Origin: VXNE01 sp965206615
Lineage (GTDB): Bacteria; Pseudomonadota; Gammaproteobacteria; Pseudomonadales; Azotimanducaceae
NCBI GenBank assembly: GCA_965206615.1
Contig: OZ242219.1
Location: forward strand, 496,001 to 560,000
Reading direction: 5' to 3'
DNA length: 64,000 bases
Shown: in pieces, positions 52,692 to 61,699 of the stretch
How positions within the stretch are numbered: position 1 is the stretch's first letter
Layout: each line of letters opens with the position of its first letter
The notes under the pieces: model-generated
Databases searched by the model: none
The model's input: the letters and a program-made list of their open reading frames with translations, nothing else
Told to the model about the DNA's origin: nothing
Translations under genes and position numbers: made by a program

Positions 52692-53333
52692 TCAGCGCAG
52701 GAGCGGGGCCAGTACTTTCCAGACGTTGTCGAGCAGGATCGGCTGGACTTCGGCCGTGGGGTGGATGCCGTCGGGTTGCATCATGGTCTCCGGGTCGATC
52801 CCCTCGAGGAGGGACGGCACCAGTTCCGTGCCGAGCGTGGCGCTGACTTCGCTGAAGGCGTCCCGGAAGCCCTCGGTATAACGCGGTCCGAGGTTGGGCG
52901 TCATCTGCATGCCCACCAGGATCACCTGCGCATCGCGGGCCAGCGCCGCCTCGGCCATCGTGGCGAGGTTCTTGCGGATGGAGTCCACGGGATAGCCGCG
53001 CAGACCGTCGTTGCCGCCGAGTTCGAGCACGACGATGCTCGGTCGGTGCCAATCCAGGACTGCCGCGATGCGCCCGCGGCCGCCCGCGGTCGTCTCGCCG
53101 CTCACGCTGGCGTTGACCACCCGGTAGGCGCTGTCCGTCTCGGCGAGGCGTGCAGCGAGGAGGTGGACCCAGCCGTGCTCCGGCGCCATGCCGTAGGCGG
53201 CACTCAGGCTGTCGCCGACGACCAGGATGGTGGCGCCCCCGCCCGCCGCAGGCGGCGCGTCGGGGGGCGCGCCGAGGGCGAACGCGCCGAGGGCGAGCGC
53301 CGACAGGACGAGGGCGATGGGCAGCAGTCTCAA
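52692..53333 (-). CDS. tesA: Periplasmic thioesterase I / arylesterase (SGNH)
   Basis: A 213-residue SGNH hydrolase with a signal peptide (LLPIALVLSALALGAFALGA). The nucleophile is in VVGDSLSAAYGM, the oxyanion residues are in VSGETTAGG and LGGNDGLRG, and the catalytic Asp/His are in QPDGIHPTAEVQ. It hydrolyses acyl thioesters and other esters in the periplasm. It is divergent from ybbA, the same arrangement as in E. coli and many gammaproteobacteria, which supports the assignment. Confidence 0.93.
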   Translation of the reverse strand: MRLLPIALVLSALALGAFALGAPPDAPPAAGGGATILVVGDSLSAAYGMAPEHGWVHLLAARLAETDSAYRVVNASVSGETTAGGRGRIAAVLDWHRPSIVVLELGGNDGLRGYPVDSIRKNLATMAEAALARDAQVILVGMQMTPNLGPRYTEGFRDAFSEVSATLGTELVPSLLEGIDPETMMQPDGIHPTAEVQPILLDNVWKVLAPLLR

Positions 53334-53533
53334 GGTGGCACCGGCGGTAGATTTCGCGCATCGATTTCGCGCAATGGTAGTCTATCCCCCCAGCAACCCA
53401 TCGGATCCGCGCGCAGTCCGACGCAGGTGCGGTGGAAATGGCAGGTGGGGCATCGCGAGCGGCCTGCGCCAGACCGTCGGGCGGCCCTTGGCGTCGCGCC
53501 CTTCCGCCGGCATTGACAGTTATCCGACACCGA

Positions 53534-54220
53534 ATGAACAACGGTTCCACAGAATCGCCGATCCTGCGCGCCCGTGCCGTCAGCAAGGCTGTGCCGACCG
53601 CCGAGGGCGAGCTATCCATCCTTGACGGCGTCGACTTCGATGCCGGTCGCGGCGAGTCCGTGGCGGTGGTCGGCGCCTCGGGTTCGGGCAAGACCACTCT
53701 GCTGGGCATCCTTGCGGGGCTCGATCTGCCGACGGCCGGAGATGTCTGGCTCGACGGCGAGGAGATCACGGCGATGTCCGAGGACCAGCGGGCGCGCGTG
53801 CGTGGTCGCTCCGTCGGTTTCGTGTTCCAGTCCTTTCAGCTCATCGACAGCCTGTCGGCGCTCGAGAACGTGATGCTGCCCGCGGAGTTGCGCGGCGATA
53901 CGGGGGCGCGGGAAGATGCGCGACAGTTCCTCGACCGGGTTGGGCTTGCATCGCGCGTCACCCACTATCCCCGCGAACTGTCCGGGGGTGAGCAGCAGCG
54001 CGTGGCCATCGCGCGGGCCTTCGCGTCGCGTCCCAAAGTGCTGTTCGCCGACGAGCCCACCGGCAATCTGGACACGGCGACCGGCCGGCGGGTGATCGAC
54101 CTCCTGTTCGAACTCAATGTCGAGTCGCGCGCGACACTCGTGCTGGTGACGCACGACGCGGCTCTCGCGGACCGCTGCGAGCGCATCGTCACCCTGGACG
54201 GAGGCCGGGTCGCCTCGTGA
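53534..54220 (+). CDS. ybbA: ABC transporter ATP-binding protein YbbA (LolD-like)
   Basis: A 228-residue ABC ATPase with Walker A GASGSGKTTLLGILAG, Q-loop FQSFQLIDSL, signature LSGGEQQRVAIARAF, Walker B VLFADEPTGNLD and the switch His in LVTHDAAL. It belongs to the MacB/LolD group that energises mechanotransmission permeases. Its stop overlaps the GTG of the permease gene (GTGA). It is divergent from tesA. The E. coli YbbAP pair is implicated in lipid- or lipoprotein-related processing. The substrate is not firmly known. Confidence 0.93.
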   Translation: MNNGSTESPILRARAVSKAVPTAEGELSILDGVDFDAGRGESVAVVGASGSGKTTLLGILAGLDLPTAGDVWLDGEEITAMSEDQRARVRGRSVGFVFQSFQLIDSLSALENVMLPAELRGDTGAREDARQFLDRVGLASRVTHYPRELSGGEQQRVAIARAFASRPKVLFADEPTGNLDTATGRRVIDLLFELNVESRATLVLVTHDAALADRCERIVTLDGGRVAS

Positions 54221-56718
54221 CCTGGCGCCTGGTGCTGCGGCTCGCCGTTCGGGACTGGCGGGCGGGCGAGTTGCGGCTGCTGCTGGCGGCTGTGGTGGTG
54301 GCCGTGGGGGCGGTCACGGCCATCGGTCTCTTCGTGGATCGGCTGCGCGAGGCGTTGGTATCGGAGTCGGCCACATTTCTCGGCGCGGACCGCGTGGTCG
54401 GTTCGACGCGCCCGATACCGGAAGCCTTTCGGGACGCGGCGGCGGTGCGTGGCATCGTGCAGACGGACGTGGTGTCGTTTCCCTCGATGCTCTTCGCGGA
54501 CGCTTCCGCCGAAGCGCGCAGTCAGCTGGTGTCCGTGAAGGCCGTGGGCTCCTCCTATCCGCTCCGCGGCGTGTTGCGGGTGGCGGAGGAACCCTTCGGC
54601 GTGGGGCGCGTGACGGACTCCGTGCCGGGACGCGGCGAGGTGTGGCTCGACTCCCGTCTCTTCCCGGCGCTCGGACTTGCGCTGGGCGACACCGTGTCCG
54701 TGGGCTATGCGCGGCTGCGCGTCGCCCGTGTCCTGGCCGGCGAGCCGGATCGCGGCGGCAGCTTCTTCGACCTCGGCCCGCGCGTCCTGATGCGGGTGGA
54801 AGACGTGCCGGCAACGCGGGTGATCCAGCCGGGGAGCCGGGTGGGCTATCGGCTGCTGCTGGCGGGCGACGACGATGCCATGGCGGACCTCAGGGAGGCC
54901 ATTGACGCCGACCTTGCGCCGAACTATCGCTGGCGCGGCATCTCCGAGGCCAACCCCTCGATCGGGGAGGCGCTGGACCGGGCGGAGAGTTTTCTGCTGC
55001 TCGGGGGCCTGCTCGCGGTGCTGCTCGCGGGGGTCGCGGTCGCGCTGGGCGCGCACCGGTATGCGCGGCGTCATTACGATCACGTGGGCGTCCTGAAGAC
55101 GCTCGGAGCAACGCCCGCGGAGGTCCTGTGGGGTTACCTCGGGGTGCTGAGCGCGGTCGGAGCGGCCGGCGTGGTGTCGGGGCTCGTGCTCGGCGGCGTG
55201 CTGCACCTCGCCATCGTGTCGGCGCTCTCGGCATACCTGCCCTCGTCCCTGCCGTGGCCGGGGCCGCGGCCGCTTGCGGCCGGCGCGGTGACCGGCTTCG
55301 TCTGCCTGCTCGCTTTCGCGTTGCCGCCGCTGGTGGCGTTGCGCAACGTCTCTCCCATGCGCGTGATGCGGCGGGACGTGCACGCGGGGGCGGCATCGCA
55401 GGCGCTGACGTACGGTTCGGCTGCCGTGGGCGGCCTGGGCCTGCTGGTGTGGTACAGCGGCGATGTGTGGCTCACGTTGTGGGCGCTGGTCGGCGGCGTC
55501 GGCGTCTGCGGTGCGTTCGCCGTCCTCGCGCTCGCCCTGCTGCGCGGTGGACGGGTGGTCGGCATGCAGGCCGGCAGCGCCTGGCGGCTGGCGCTCGCGG
55601 GGCTGCAACGTCGCTACCGGGAGAACGTCGCGCAGATCACGATCTTCGGCATCGCGATCATGCTGCTGCTGATCCTCTTCCTGATACGCACGGCGCTACT
55701 GGACGAGTGGCGCGCGCAACTGCCCGAGAACGCGCCGAACCATTTCGTGATGAACGTGGCGGACGACGAGGTGGGCGCGGTGCAGGCGCTTCTGACCGAA
55801 CACACCGACTACGACGGGCGTCTGTTCCCGATGATCCGGGGTCGGGTGACGAGCGTCAACGGCGAGCCTGCCGAGGCGTGGGAGGAAGCCCGGCGTCGGG
55901 GCAAGGAGGGGCCGCGACTGCGCTCCGAGCGAAACCTGACCTGGTCGGAGGCGCTGCCCGGCAACAACATCCTCGCGGAGGGTGCGTGGTGGCCCGAGGA
56001 TTCCAGCGAGGCGCTCATCTCGCTCGAGGCGGACTATGCCGCCATGCTCGGGCTCGCGATCGGGGACGAACTCGCGTTCGACATCGGCGGGCTGCCGGTC
56101 ACCGCCCGTATCGCGAATACGCGGCGCGTCGAGTGGGACAGCCTGCAGCCAAACTTCTTCATCGTGTTCTCGCGCGCCGCGCTGGCCGATTTCGCCACGA
56201 CGCACATGACGAGTTTCCACCTCCAGCCGAGCGGCAAGCGATTCCTCAATCGCCTCCTTTCGGAGCATCCGACCATCACGGTGATCGAGGTCGACGAGAT
56301 CGTCCGCCAGGTGCGGAGCATCGTGGGCCGGGTGACGCAGGCGATCGAGTTGGTGCTCGGTCTCGTCCTCGGCGCCGGCGCCCTGGTACTCGTGGCCTCC
56401 ATCCAGGCGAGCCACGAGGCGCGCATGAAGGAACACGCGCTGGTGCGCGCGCTCGGCGGCACCACGCGGCTCATCGCGGGCGCCCTGACGGCGGAGTTCG
56501 CGGTGCTGGGCGCGTTCGCGGGGGTCGTTGCCGTGATTGGCGCGGAGACCACGGTCAGCGTGTTGCGCGCGCAGGTCTTCGAACTCGGCTACGACCTGCA
56601 TCCGTGGCTGTGGCTTGCGGGTCCGGCGGGTGGCGCGTTGCTGATCGCCAGCATCGGCTACCTGGGCACTCGCAAGCTCGTCCGCTCACCGCCGCTACTG
56701 GTGTTGCGGGAATTGTGA
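54217..56718 (+). CDS. ybbP: ABC transporter permease YbbP (FtsX/MacB-like, large type)
   Basis: An 833-residue permease with about ten membrane helices: one N-terminal helix (LLLAAVVVAVGAVTAIGLFV), a large periplasmic domain, two FtsX-type clusters (about 255-390 and 690-825), and the central helices near 400-490. The motif RYARRHYDHVGVLKTLGA after the first cluster and HALVRALGGTTRLI after the second are the coupling regions that contact YbbA. GTG 54217 overlaps the ybbA stop. The duplicated layout is typical of the YbbP family and not of LolC/E. Confidence 0.92.
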   Translation: MTWRLVLRLAVRDWRAGELRLLLAAVVVAVGAVTAIGLFVDRLREALVSESATFLGADRVVGSTRPIPEAFRDAAAVRGIVQTDVVSFPSMLFADASAEARSQLVSVKAVGSSYPLRGVLRVAEEPFGVGRVTDSVPGRGEVWLDSRLFPALGLALGDTVSVGYARLRVARVLAGEPDRGGSFFDLGPRVLMRVEDVPATRVIQPGSRVGYRLLLAGDDDAMADLREAIDADLAPNYRWRGISEANPSIGEALDRAESFLLLGGLLAVLLAGVAVALGAHRYARRHYDHVGVLKTLGATPAEVLWGYLGVLSAVGAAGVVSGLVLGGVLHLAIVSALSAYLPSSLPWPGPRPLAAGAVTGFVCLLAFALPPLVALRNVSPMRVMRRDVHAGAASQALTYGSAAVGGLGLLVWYSGDVWLTLWALVGGVGVCGAFAVLALALLRGGRVVGMQAGSAWRLALAGLQRRYRENVAQITIFGIAIMLLLILFLIRTALLDEWRAQLPENAPNHFVMNVADDEVGAVQALLTEHTDYDGRLFPMIRGRVTSVNGEPAEAWEEARRRGKEGPRLRSERNLTWSEALPGNNILAEGAWWPEDSSEALISLEADYAAMLGLAIGDELAFDIGGLPVTARIANTRRVEWDSLQPNFFIVFSRAALADFATTHMTSFHLQPSGKRFLNRLLSEHPTITVIEVDEIVRQVRSIVGRVTQAIELVLGLVLGAGALVLVASIQASHEARMKEHALVRALGGTTRLIAGALTAEFAVLGAFAGVVAVIGAETTVSVLRAQVFELGYDLHPWLWLAGPAGGALLIASIGYLGTRKLVRSPPLLVLREL

Positions 56719-56869
56719 CGGATTGGCCTGACCGGGGCGCGCTCTGACCGCTCCGGGTCGCACCCGCCCCCGTGTGGCTGAAGTGGTAGGGTACGGTCGC
56801 ATGAGGAGCGGGGGGTCTCGCAAGGCCGGGATCGTCGAGGCGAAGCATGCGATGACCGCAGTCACTGGC

Positions 56870-57085
56870 GGGCTCGCGCGCGCCAGCTCATGATTGAGCG
56901 AGTCGCGCCAGTAGTTCACATCGTCGCGGGAGTAGACGAGGACATCGGCCGCGACCCGGAACTGCGCCAGCGCGTGGTACAGCCTGATGGTTTCCAGCCA
57001 AGCCTTGAGCGCCTTCTCCGCAGCCTGCTGCACATGGAAGCCGAAGGACTCTTCCGGCGCACCCGTCGAGTTTCGTTACGGGGGC
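56870..57085 (-). pseudogene. HEPN / nucleotidyltransferase (MNT) chimera remnant
   Basis: On the minus strand one frame reads PEESFGFHVQQAAEKALKAW, the core helix of a HEPN domain, and then, within a few residues, LAQFRVAADVLVYSRDDVNYW, the end of a minimal nucleotidyltransferase. The second half of HEPN and the first half of MNT are missing, as if a deletion fused the neighbouring genes of a HEPN/MNT toxin-antitoxin pair. No intact start or full domain remains. Confidence 0.6.
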
Positions 57086-57206
57086 GTGACAGCGGGTACG
57101 GAAACGATCCACCGTGAGGGAGCGCTTGCCCTGGTCGAACACTTGACAGAGTGCGTGCGTCGGCGGCTGGTGGAGGTCGGCGGGACGTAGCGGGCGTTGC
57201 CTGCTG

Positions 57207-57400
57207 TCACACGATCGGGTAGCTCGGGTCGCCCCCAGTCCTCTTCCGGGCTCCTCGCCGATCCTGCCGTTCTGGTGGTCCCGGGACGGCTCGAAGATGT
57301 AGCGGTTGAGCAGCAGGCGCACCGCCCCGGGGAACTTCGCTCATCCCAGTTCATAGAGCACGTTGGCCCTGTCGAGTGCGACCAACCGGGTGAAGATACC
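57207..57400 (-). pseudogene. Degenerate partial copy of the HEPN gene at 58594-59247
   Basis: The sequence is nearly identical over long stretches to the intact gene, for example FTRLVALD, LYEL, AKFPG, VRLLL, DHQNGRI and the terminal ATCGGGTAGCTCGGGTCGCC block. It carries an internal stop after LYELG, several substitutions and a deletion of about 230 bp that removes the RNxxxH active-site region. It is in the same orientation as the intact copy, and the two flank the Septu-like remnant. Confidence 0.75.
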
Positions 57401-57470
57401 GTGCGGGCTTGCAGATGGCGGGCCGAAGAGCCAAAGTGCTCTGGAGCCAGAACACGTTCACGCCGACGCG

Positions 57471-57930
57471 ATGCACGTCCGACAACTGAGCATCAGAAAC
57501 CTCCGCGGCATCGAGGAATTCGACCTCCGCCTCGACGAGAACGAGTGTCCCGGCCGGCATGTCCTGCTTGGCGACAACGGCGCCGGGAAGTCCACCATCG
57601 TCAGGGCCTTGGCGATTGTGTTGATGGGAAACGTGAACGCGCACGCGTCGCGCCAGGATTGGTCGACCTGGCTGCGAAAGACGAAGACAACGGCCACGTG
57701 GAAGTCCAGTTGAGGCAGCATCGGACGGAGGACCGGTGGGTCGGCCAAGACAACACGGCCGCGCGGGCCTCGATTCGGGCCAACGCGACGTTTTTGAGAA
57801 ACCAGAACGGCATCACGCCCGGCGCGGTGCCCCCGGTCGCGATCCAGTTTCCAAGGTCAGGTTACGCCAACCGGACCCTGTGGGGAGGAGGGGCCGGATG
57901 GTTCTCTGCCTCCTTCGAACCCAACTCGAA
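57471..57930 (+). pseudogene. Septu-like PtuA ATPase, frameshifted and truncated
   Basis: The start is intact: ATG 57471, MHVRQLSIRNLRGIEEFDL, and Walker A LLGDNGAGKSTIVRALA near residue 33. At about 57670 the frame changes (WLRK / DEDNGHVEVQLRQH) and continues one frame over through FLRNQNGITPG and GGGAGWFSASF, then ends abruptly where the HNH gene begins. The central and C-terminal parts (signature, Walker B and D-loop) are missing, leaving about 150 of an expected 450-500 residues. It is the ATPase partner normally found before an HNH gene in Septu (PtuA-PtuB) and related systems. Confidence 0.65.
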
Positions 57931-57933
57931 AAG

Positions 57934-58554
57934 ATGTGCGCCAATCCTCGCCGATGCGCTTGGTGTGAGGACTCGGACGCGAACCAGATTGACCACATCA
58001 GGCCAAAGGCGCTCTATCCAGAACAGACCTTCGCATGGCCGAACTTCCTTCGGGCCTGCGGTGGGTGCAATAACGTCAAGAGAGACCGGTTCGCGATTAC
58101 CGCCGCGGAGCGTTTGGTGGATGTTACCCGCCAGCGAAACGCTCCAGTCGTGCCCCCTCTGGGAGGCTCCCAGGCGCTCATCGACCCTCGCGTCGAGGAC
58201 CCATTGGAGTTCCTCGAGCTCGAGATCGTGTACACGTTTCGTTTCCTACCGAGGATTGGGTTGTCAGAGCTTGACGAGAACCGGGCCAAGTACTCGATTC
58301 GGTTGCTGGACCGCAACCGGGAGGTACTGTGCAGCGGTCGCAAGAATGCCTACGGAGACAACCGTGTGCGCTTGGCGGATTTTCGGGCAACACGGGATGG
58401 GGGAGTGAGTGATCACGAGTTGAATCGCTTCGTCGCCGGTTTCCTCGGCCGCCCTCACCCAACCGTATGGCGCGAAGTGCAGCGCCAGCACGAGCGCATC
58501 CAGGAACTGCGCGACCTGTTTCGCGATGTCCCCGAGGCCTTGCTCTGGCGGTAG
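57934..58554 (+). CDS. HNH endonuclease, PtuB-like, possibly N-terminally truncated
   Basis: About 206 residues from ATG 57934; the frame is open upstream to 57736, but that part overlaps the ATPase remnant. The zinc-supported HNH domain is at the very start: CAWCEDSDANQIDHIRPK (first Cys pair and catalytic DH), then FLRACGGCNNVKRDRF (second Cys pair and Asn). The C-terminal 130 residues are alpha-rich with a conserved-looking LRDLFRDVPEALLW end. In Septu the HNH protein is the nuclease effector. With its ATPase broken it is probably non-functional as a system. Confidence 0.65.
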   Translation: MCANPRRCAWCEDSDANQIDHIRPKALYPEQTFAWPNFLRACGGCNNVKRDRFAITAAERLVDVTRQRNAPVVPPLGGSQALIDPRVEDPLEFLELEIVYTFRFLPRIGLSELDENRAKYSIRLLDRNREVLCSGRKNAYGDNRVRLADFRATRDGGVSDHELNRFVAGFLGRPHPTVWREVQRQHERIQELRDLFRDVPEALLWR

Positions 58555-58593
58555 GTCGGCGGAACTTGATCAAGTCGATCGGCATTCGGACCC

Positions 58594-59247
58594 TCACACG
58601 ACCGGGTAGCTCGGGTCGCCCCAGTCCTCTTCGGGGTTGGCCATCATCAGGTGGATGACGCGCGGGACGAGGTCCGCGAGGATGGCCGTGCCGTCGCGCA
58701 CCTGATCGCGGTTCACGCTACTGTGCCAGGTCGCGCCGCCGTGGATGAGCTGGTTGCGTAGCGTGTACAGGCGCGCCAGGACGATGGCCAGCACGGTCGC
58801 GGTGCGGCTGCGGTCGCGGAGCGCGCGCCGGGCCTTGGCCTTGGCGCCCTCGAAGCTGCGCTTCCAGCGCTCCTCGTCGATCCTGCCGTTCTGGTGGTCC
58901 CAGAACGGCTGGAAGACGTAGCGGTTGTCCAGCAGCAGGCGCACCGGCCCGGGGAACTTGGCCCACACCAGCTCGTAGAGCAGGTTGGCGGTGTCGAGCG
59001 CGACCAACCGGGTGAAGAAACGATCGAGGATCGCCTGTTCGGGAGCCGTCTCCCGTTGGATTTCGTCGCCGTAGGCGGCGTTCAGGGAGATCCAGAGGAA
59101 GATGAACCGGGCATCGTCGTCGCCGTCGGAGCGTTCCGCGCGCGCCAGCCAGCTGAGCGAGCGGTGCACGCGCAGGGCGAGTCCGCCGGGATACTTCGCC
59201 TCTATCCGACGGGCTCGGGCTGTCAGTCTGGCGTGGTCGAAATCCAT
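58594..59247 (-). CDS. HEPN-domain protein (candidate ribonuclease)
   Basis: A 217-residue helical protein from ATG 59247 (GGAG eight bases upstream; GTG 59262 is possible). The helix FIFLWISLNAAYG and the motif RNQLIHGGATW (R-x4-H) near residue 170 mark a HEPN-like domain, in the style of the ApeA-type HEPN families used as RNases in phage defence and toxin systems. There are no membrane segments. It is adjacent to the Septu-like remnant, with a decayed second copy on the other side. A role in defence is inference from context. Confidence 0.65.
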   Translation of the reverse strand: MDFDHARLTARARRIEAKYPGGLALRVHRSLSWLARAERSDGDDDARFIFLWISLNAAYGDEIQRETAPEQAILDRFFTRLVALDTANLLYELVWAKFPGPVRLLLDNRYVFQPFWDHQNGRIDEERWKRSFEGAKAKARRALRDRSRTATVLAIVLARLYTLRNQLIHGGATWHSSVNRDQVRDGTAILADLVPRVIHLMMANPEEDWGDPSYPVV

Positions 59248-59421
59248 CGTGCGGCTCCGCACGTTTCAGTGCGATGGTACACCCGGCCGCCGCGCCCGCC
59301 GCCTCCGGATGCCGCTTCCCGGGGTGGGTAATGGCCAGGTGGCGGCGTACGCTGTTGGCGGCGGCGCCCCCGCCGTCGCCCGCATTGGCATGCGCGCGCC
59401 AAATCCTCCAAACTTGCTCGG

Positions 59422-61467
59422 ATGAAAACCCTTCACTGGCTCGCCTGGCCCTTGCTGGCCGTGAGCGTCTTCGGACAGGAAGAGACACCCGCGCCGGAAC
59501 TCGAGGAGATCCTCGTGGTGGCCGACGGCTCCGTGCGTGCGCGTCAAGGGGACCTGGGTAGCGTGACCACCGTCGACTCCGAGACGCTCGACCTGTTGCG
59601 CGTCAATCACGTCCACGAGACCCTGGCCCGCGTTCCGGGCGTGTGGGTCGTGCGAGGCTCAGGTCACGAGCATTTGACGGCGATCCGTTCGGGCGTGCTG
59701 GCGGGCCCCGGTGCGTGCGGCGAGTTCCTCTACCTCGAGAACGGGGTGCCCATCCGTCCCGCGGGTTTCTGCAACATCAACAACCTGTTCGAGGTAAATG
59801 CGGAGCAGGCTGCGGCCATCGAGGTGGTTCGGGGCCCGGCGAGTGCGCTCTTTGGCGGCAACGCCCTGCACGGCGTGGTCAACGTGGTGGCGCAGCGGCC
59901 GCCGGGCGTGCCGCGATTCTCCGTGGAAGTCGGCCCCTACGACTACCACCAGGTGCGGGCCGGTGGGGCGGTGGGCGATCTGCGGCTGGATCTGCATTCG
60001 ACCAACAGCGGCGGCTACCGCGACGACACGGGATACGGACAGCAGAAGGCGAATCTCAGTTATCGGTTCGAGGCCGGCGACTGGCAGGTGTCGAATTTCG
60101 TGTCCGCGACGCTCCTGAACCAGGAAACCGGCGGTTTCGTGACCGGCTACCGCGCGTACGACGACGATGACCTGCGCGACACGAATCCGAATCGCGAAGC
60201 CTACCGGGACGCGTGGTCCCTGCGCGCGATCAGCGAGTGGGCACGCGACGTCGGCGGGCGGCAGCTCGTGGTGACGCCCTACCTGCGGCGCTCAAGCATG
60301 GCGTTCCTGCAGCACTTCCTGCCCGGTCAGCCGCTCGAAACCAACGCGCAGACGAGCGGTGGGGCGGTCGGACGCGTCGGCGGCGTTGACGGGCGCCTGA
60401 CGTGGAACGTCGGCGCCCAGGTCGAGTGGATGCGTGGCGAATTGCGCGAGCACCAGGACGGACCGACGCTCGGGTCGGCCTTCCTGGTGGCGACCCGGCC
60501 CCGGGGCACCCACTACGACTACGACGTCGACAGCTCGATGGCCGCGGCCTTCTACGACCTGACGTGGTCCCTGACAGGGCGGGCGGATCTCGTGCACAGC
60601 CTGCGCGTCGAGCGGCTGGCCTACGAGTACGACAACAACGCCACCGTGGGCAACACGCGCGACGACGGTACGGCCTGCGGCTTCGGGGGCTGTCTGTACA
60701 CGCGCCCGGCGAGCCGCGACGACACGTTCACGGACGTCGCCGGCCGGCTCGGTGTGCGTTGGGATGTCGACGCGACCTCGGATCTCTATGCGGTCGTCGG
60801 CCTCGGCTTCCGCCCACCGCAGGCCACGGAGCTCTATCGGCTGCAGAGCGGGCAGACCGTCGCGGACATCAACAGCGAGTCGCTGACCTCCTTCGAGCTC
60901 GGGTGGCGGCGCAGTTCGGAGGCATTCGACTTCGATGTGGCGCTCTATGCCGAGCGGACGGACCACCTGATCTTCCGCGATGCGAACGGCTTCAACGTCA
61001 GTGACGGAGAGACGGAATCCACCGGCGTCGAGTTCACGCTGCGTGGCCGCCTCGGGGCCTGTCACGAGGTCGAGCTGACCGGCACGCACGCGCGGCACCG
61101 CTATGCCTTTGATCGGGACGCCGCGCGGGGTGAGAAGATCCGGGACGGCAACGACGTGGACACGGCGCCGCGCTGGCTCGGCAGCGCGCGGTGGCTTGCG
61201 CGGTACGGGAGATTCCAGTCCGAGTTCGAGGCCGTGTACGTCGGGTCGCACTACATCAACGCAGCGAACACCCAGCGTCACGGTGGCCACGTGGCGTTCC
61301 ACTGGCGGGGCAACTACCGGTGGTCCGATCGGGTCACGCTGTTCGGCCGCATCCTCAACCTGGCGGATGCACGGTACGCGGACCGGGCGGACTTCGCGTT
61401 CGGCAGTTATCGGTACTTCCCGGCGTTGCCGCGGCAGCTCTATCTCGGGGCGGAACTCGCGCTCTGA
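59422..61467 (+). CDS. TonB-dependent outer-membrane receptor
   Basis: A 681-residue receptor with a signal peptide (MKTLHWLAWPLLAVSVFG), then a TonB-box-like ELEEILVVADG, a plug domain (ETLARVPGVWVVRGSGHEHL, IEVVRGPASALFGGNALHGVVNVV) and a 22-strand barrel. The last strands end YFPALPRQLYLGAELAL. Two Cys pairs are in loops (ACGEF...FCN, ACGFGGCLY). It imports a siderophore, cobalamin or another bulky nutrient. No cognate ABC genes are adjacent, so the ligand is open. It is intact, in contrast to the receptor at 28881. Confidence 0.9.
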   Translation: MKTLHWLAWPLLAVSVFGQEETPAPELEEILVVADGSVRARQGDLGSVTTVDSETLDLLRVNHVHETLARVPGVWVVRGSGHEHLTAIRSGVLAGPGACGEFLYLENGVPIRPAGFCNINNLFEVNAEQAAAIEVVRGPASALFGGNALHGVVNVVAQRPPGVPRFSVEVGPYDYHQVRAGGAVGDLRLDLHSTNSGGYRDDTGYGQQKANLSYRFEAGDWQVSNFVSATLLNQETGGFVTGYRAYDDDDLRDTNPNREAYRDAWSLRAISEWARDVGGRQLVVTPYLRRSSMAFLQHFLPGQPLETNAQTSGGAVGRVGGVDGRLTWNVGAQVEWMRGELREHQDGPTLGSAFLVATRPRGTHYDYDVDSSMAAAFYDLTWSLTGRADLVHSLRVERLAYEYDNNATVGNTRDDGTACGFGGCLYTRPASRDDTFTDVAGRLGVRWDVDATSDLYAVVGLGFRPPQATELYRLQSGQTVADINSESLTSFELGWRRSSEAFDFDVALYAERTDHLIFRDANGFNVSDGETESTGVEFTLRGRLGACHEVELTGTHARHRYAFDRDAARGEKIRDGNDVDTAPRWLGSARWLARYGRFQSEFEAVYVGSHYINAANTQRHGGHVAFHWRGNYRWSDRVTLFGRILNLADARYADRADFAFGSYRYFPALPRQLYLGAELAL

Positions 61468-61600
61468 CCACGTCCTGCGCCGGCACCGGTTGGGTACGGT
61501 GGCGTGCCGGCGTGTGTCCGCTTCTGGCCGGCACCTTACGGCGCAGAACGGAAGTTTCTTCTCGCCGGGCTCGCGCCCGCCGGAGCGGGGAGGTTAGCGC

Positions 61601-61645
61601 GCGACCTGACGGTCGCGTTGGGAGTTTCGCGGGCGCGAAACTCCC
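61601..61645. repeat. REP-like double palindrome
   Basis: A 6-bp hairpin GCGACC-TGAC-GGTCGC (61601-61616) is followed by a perfect 11-bp hairpin GGGAGTTTCGC / GCGAAACTCCC with a 4-base loop (61620-61645). The same core is at 14605 and 52591, and a half-site GGGAGTTTCGC is at 13794-13804. A trailing AAGTGCTGGCGCGCC resembles sequence at 46101 and 52619. Confidence 0.65.
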
Positions 61646-61699
61646 GTGGAAACAAGTGCTGGCGCGCCGATGCGCGAGGCAACGACTGGAGGAGGGGCC

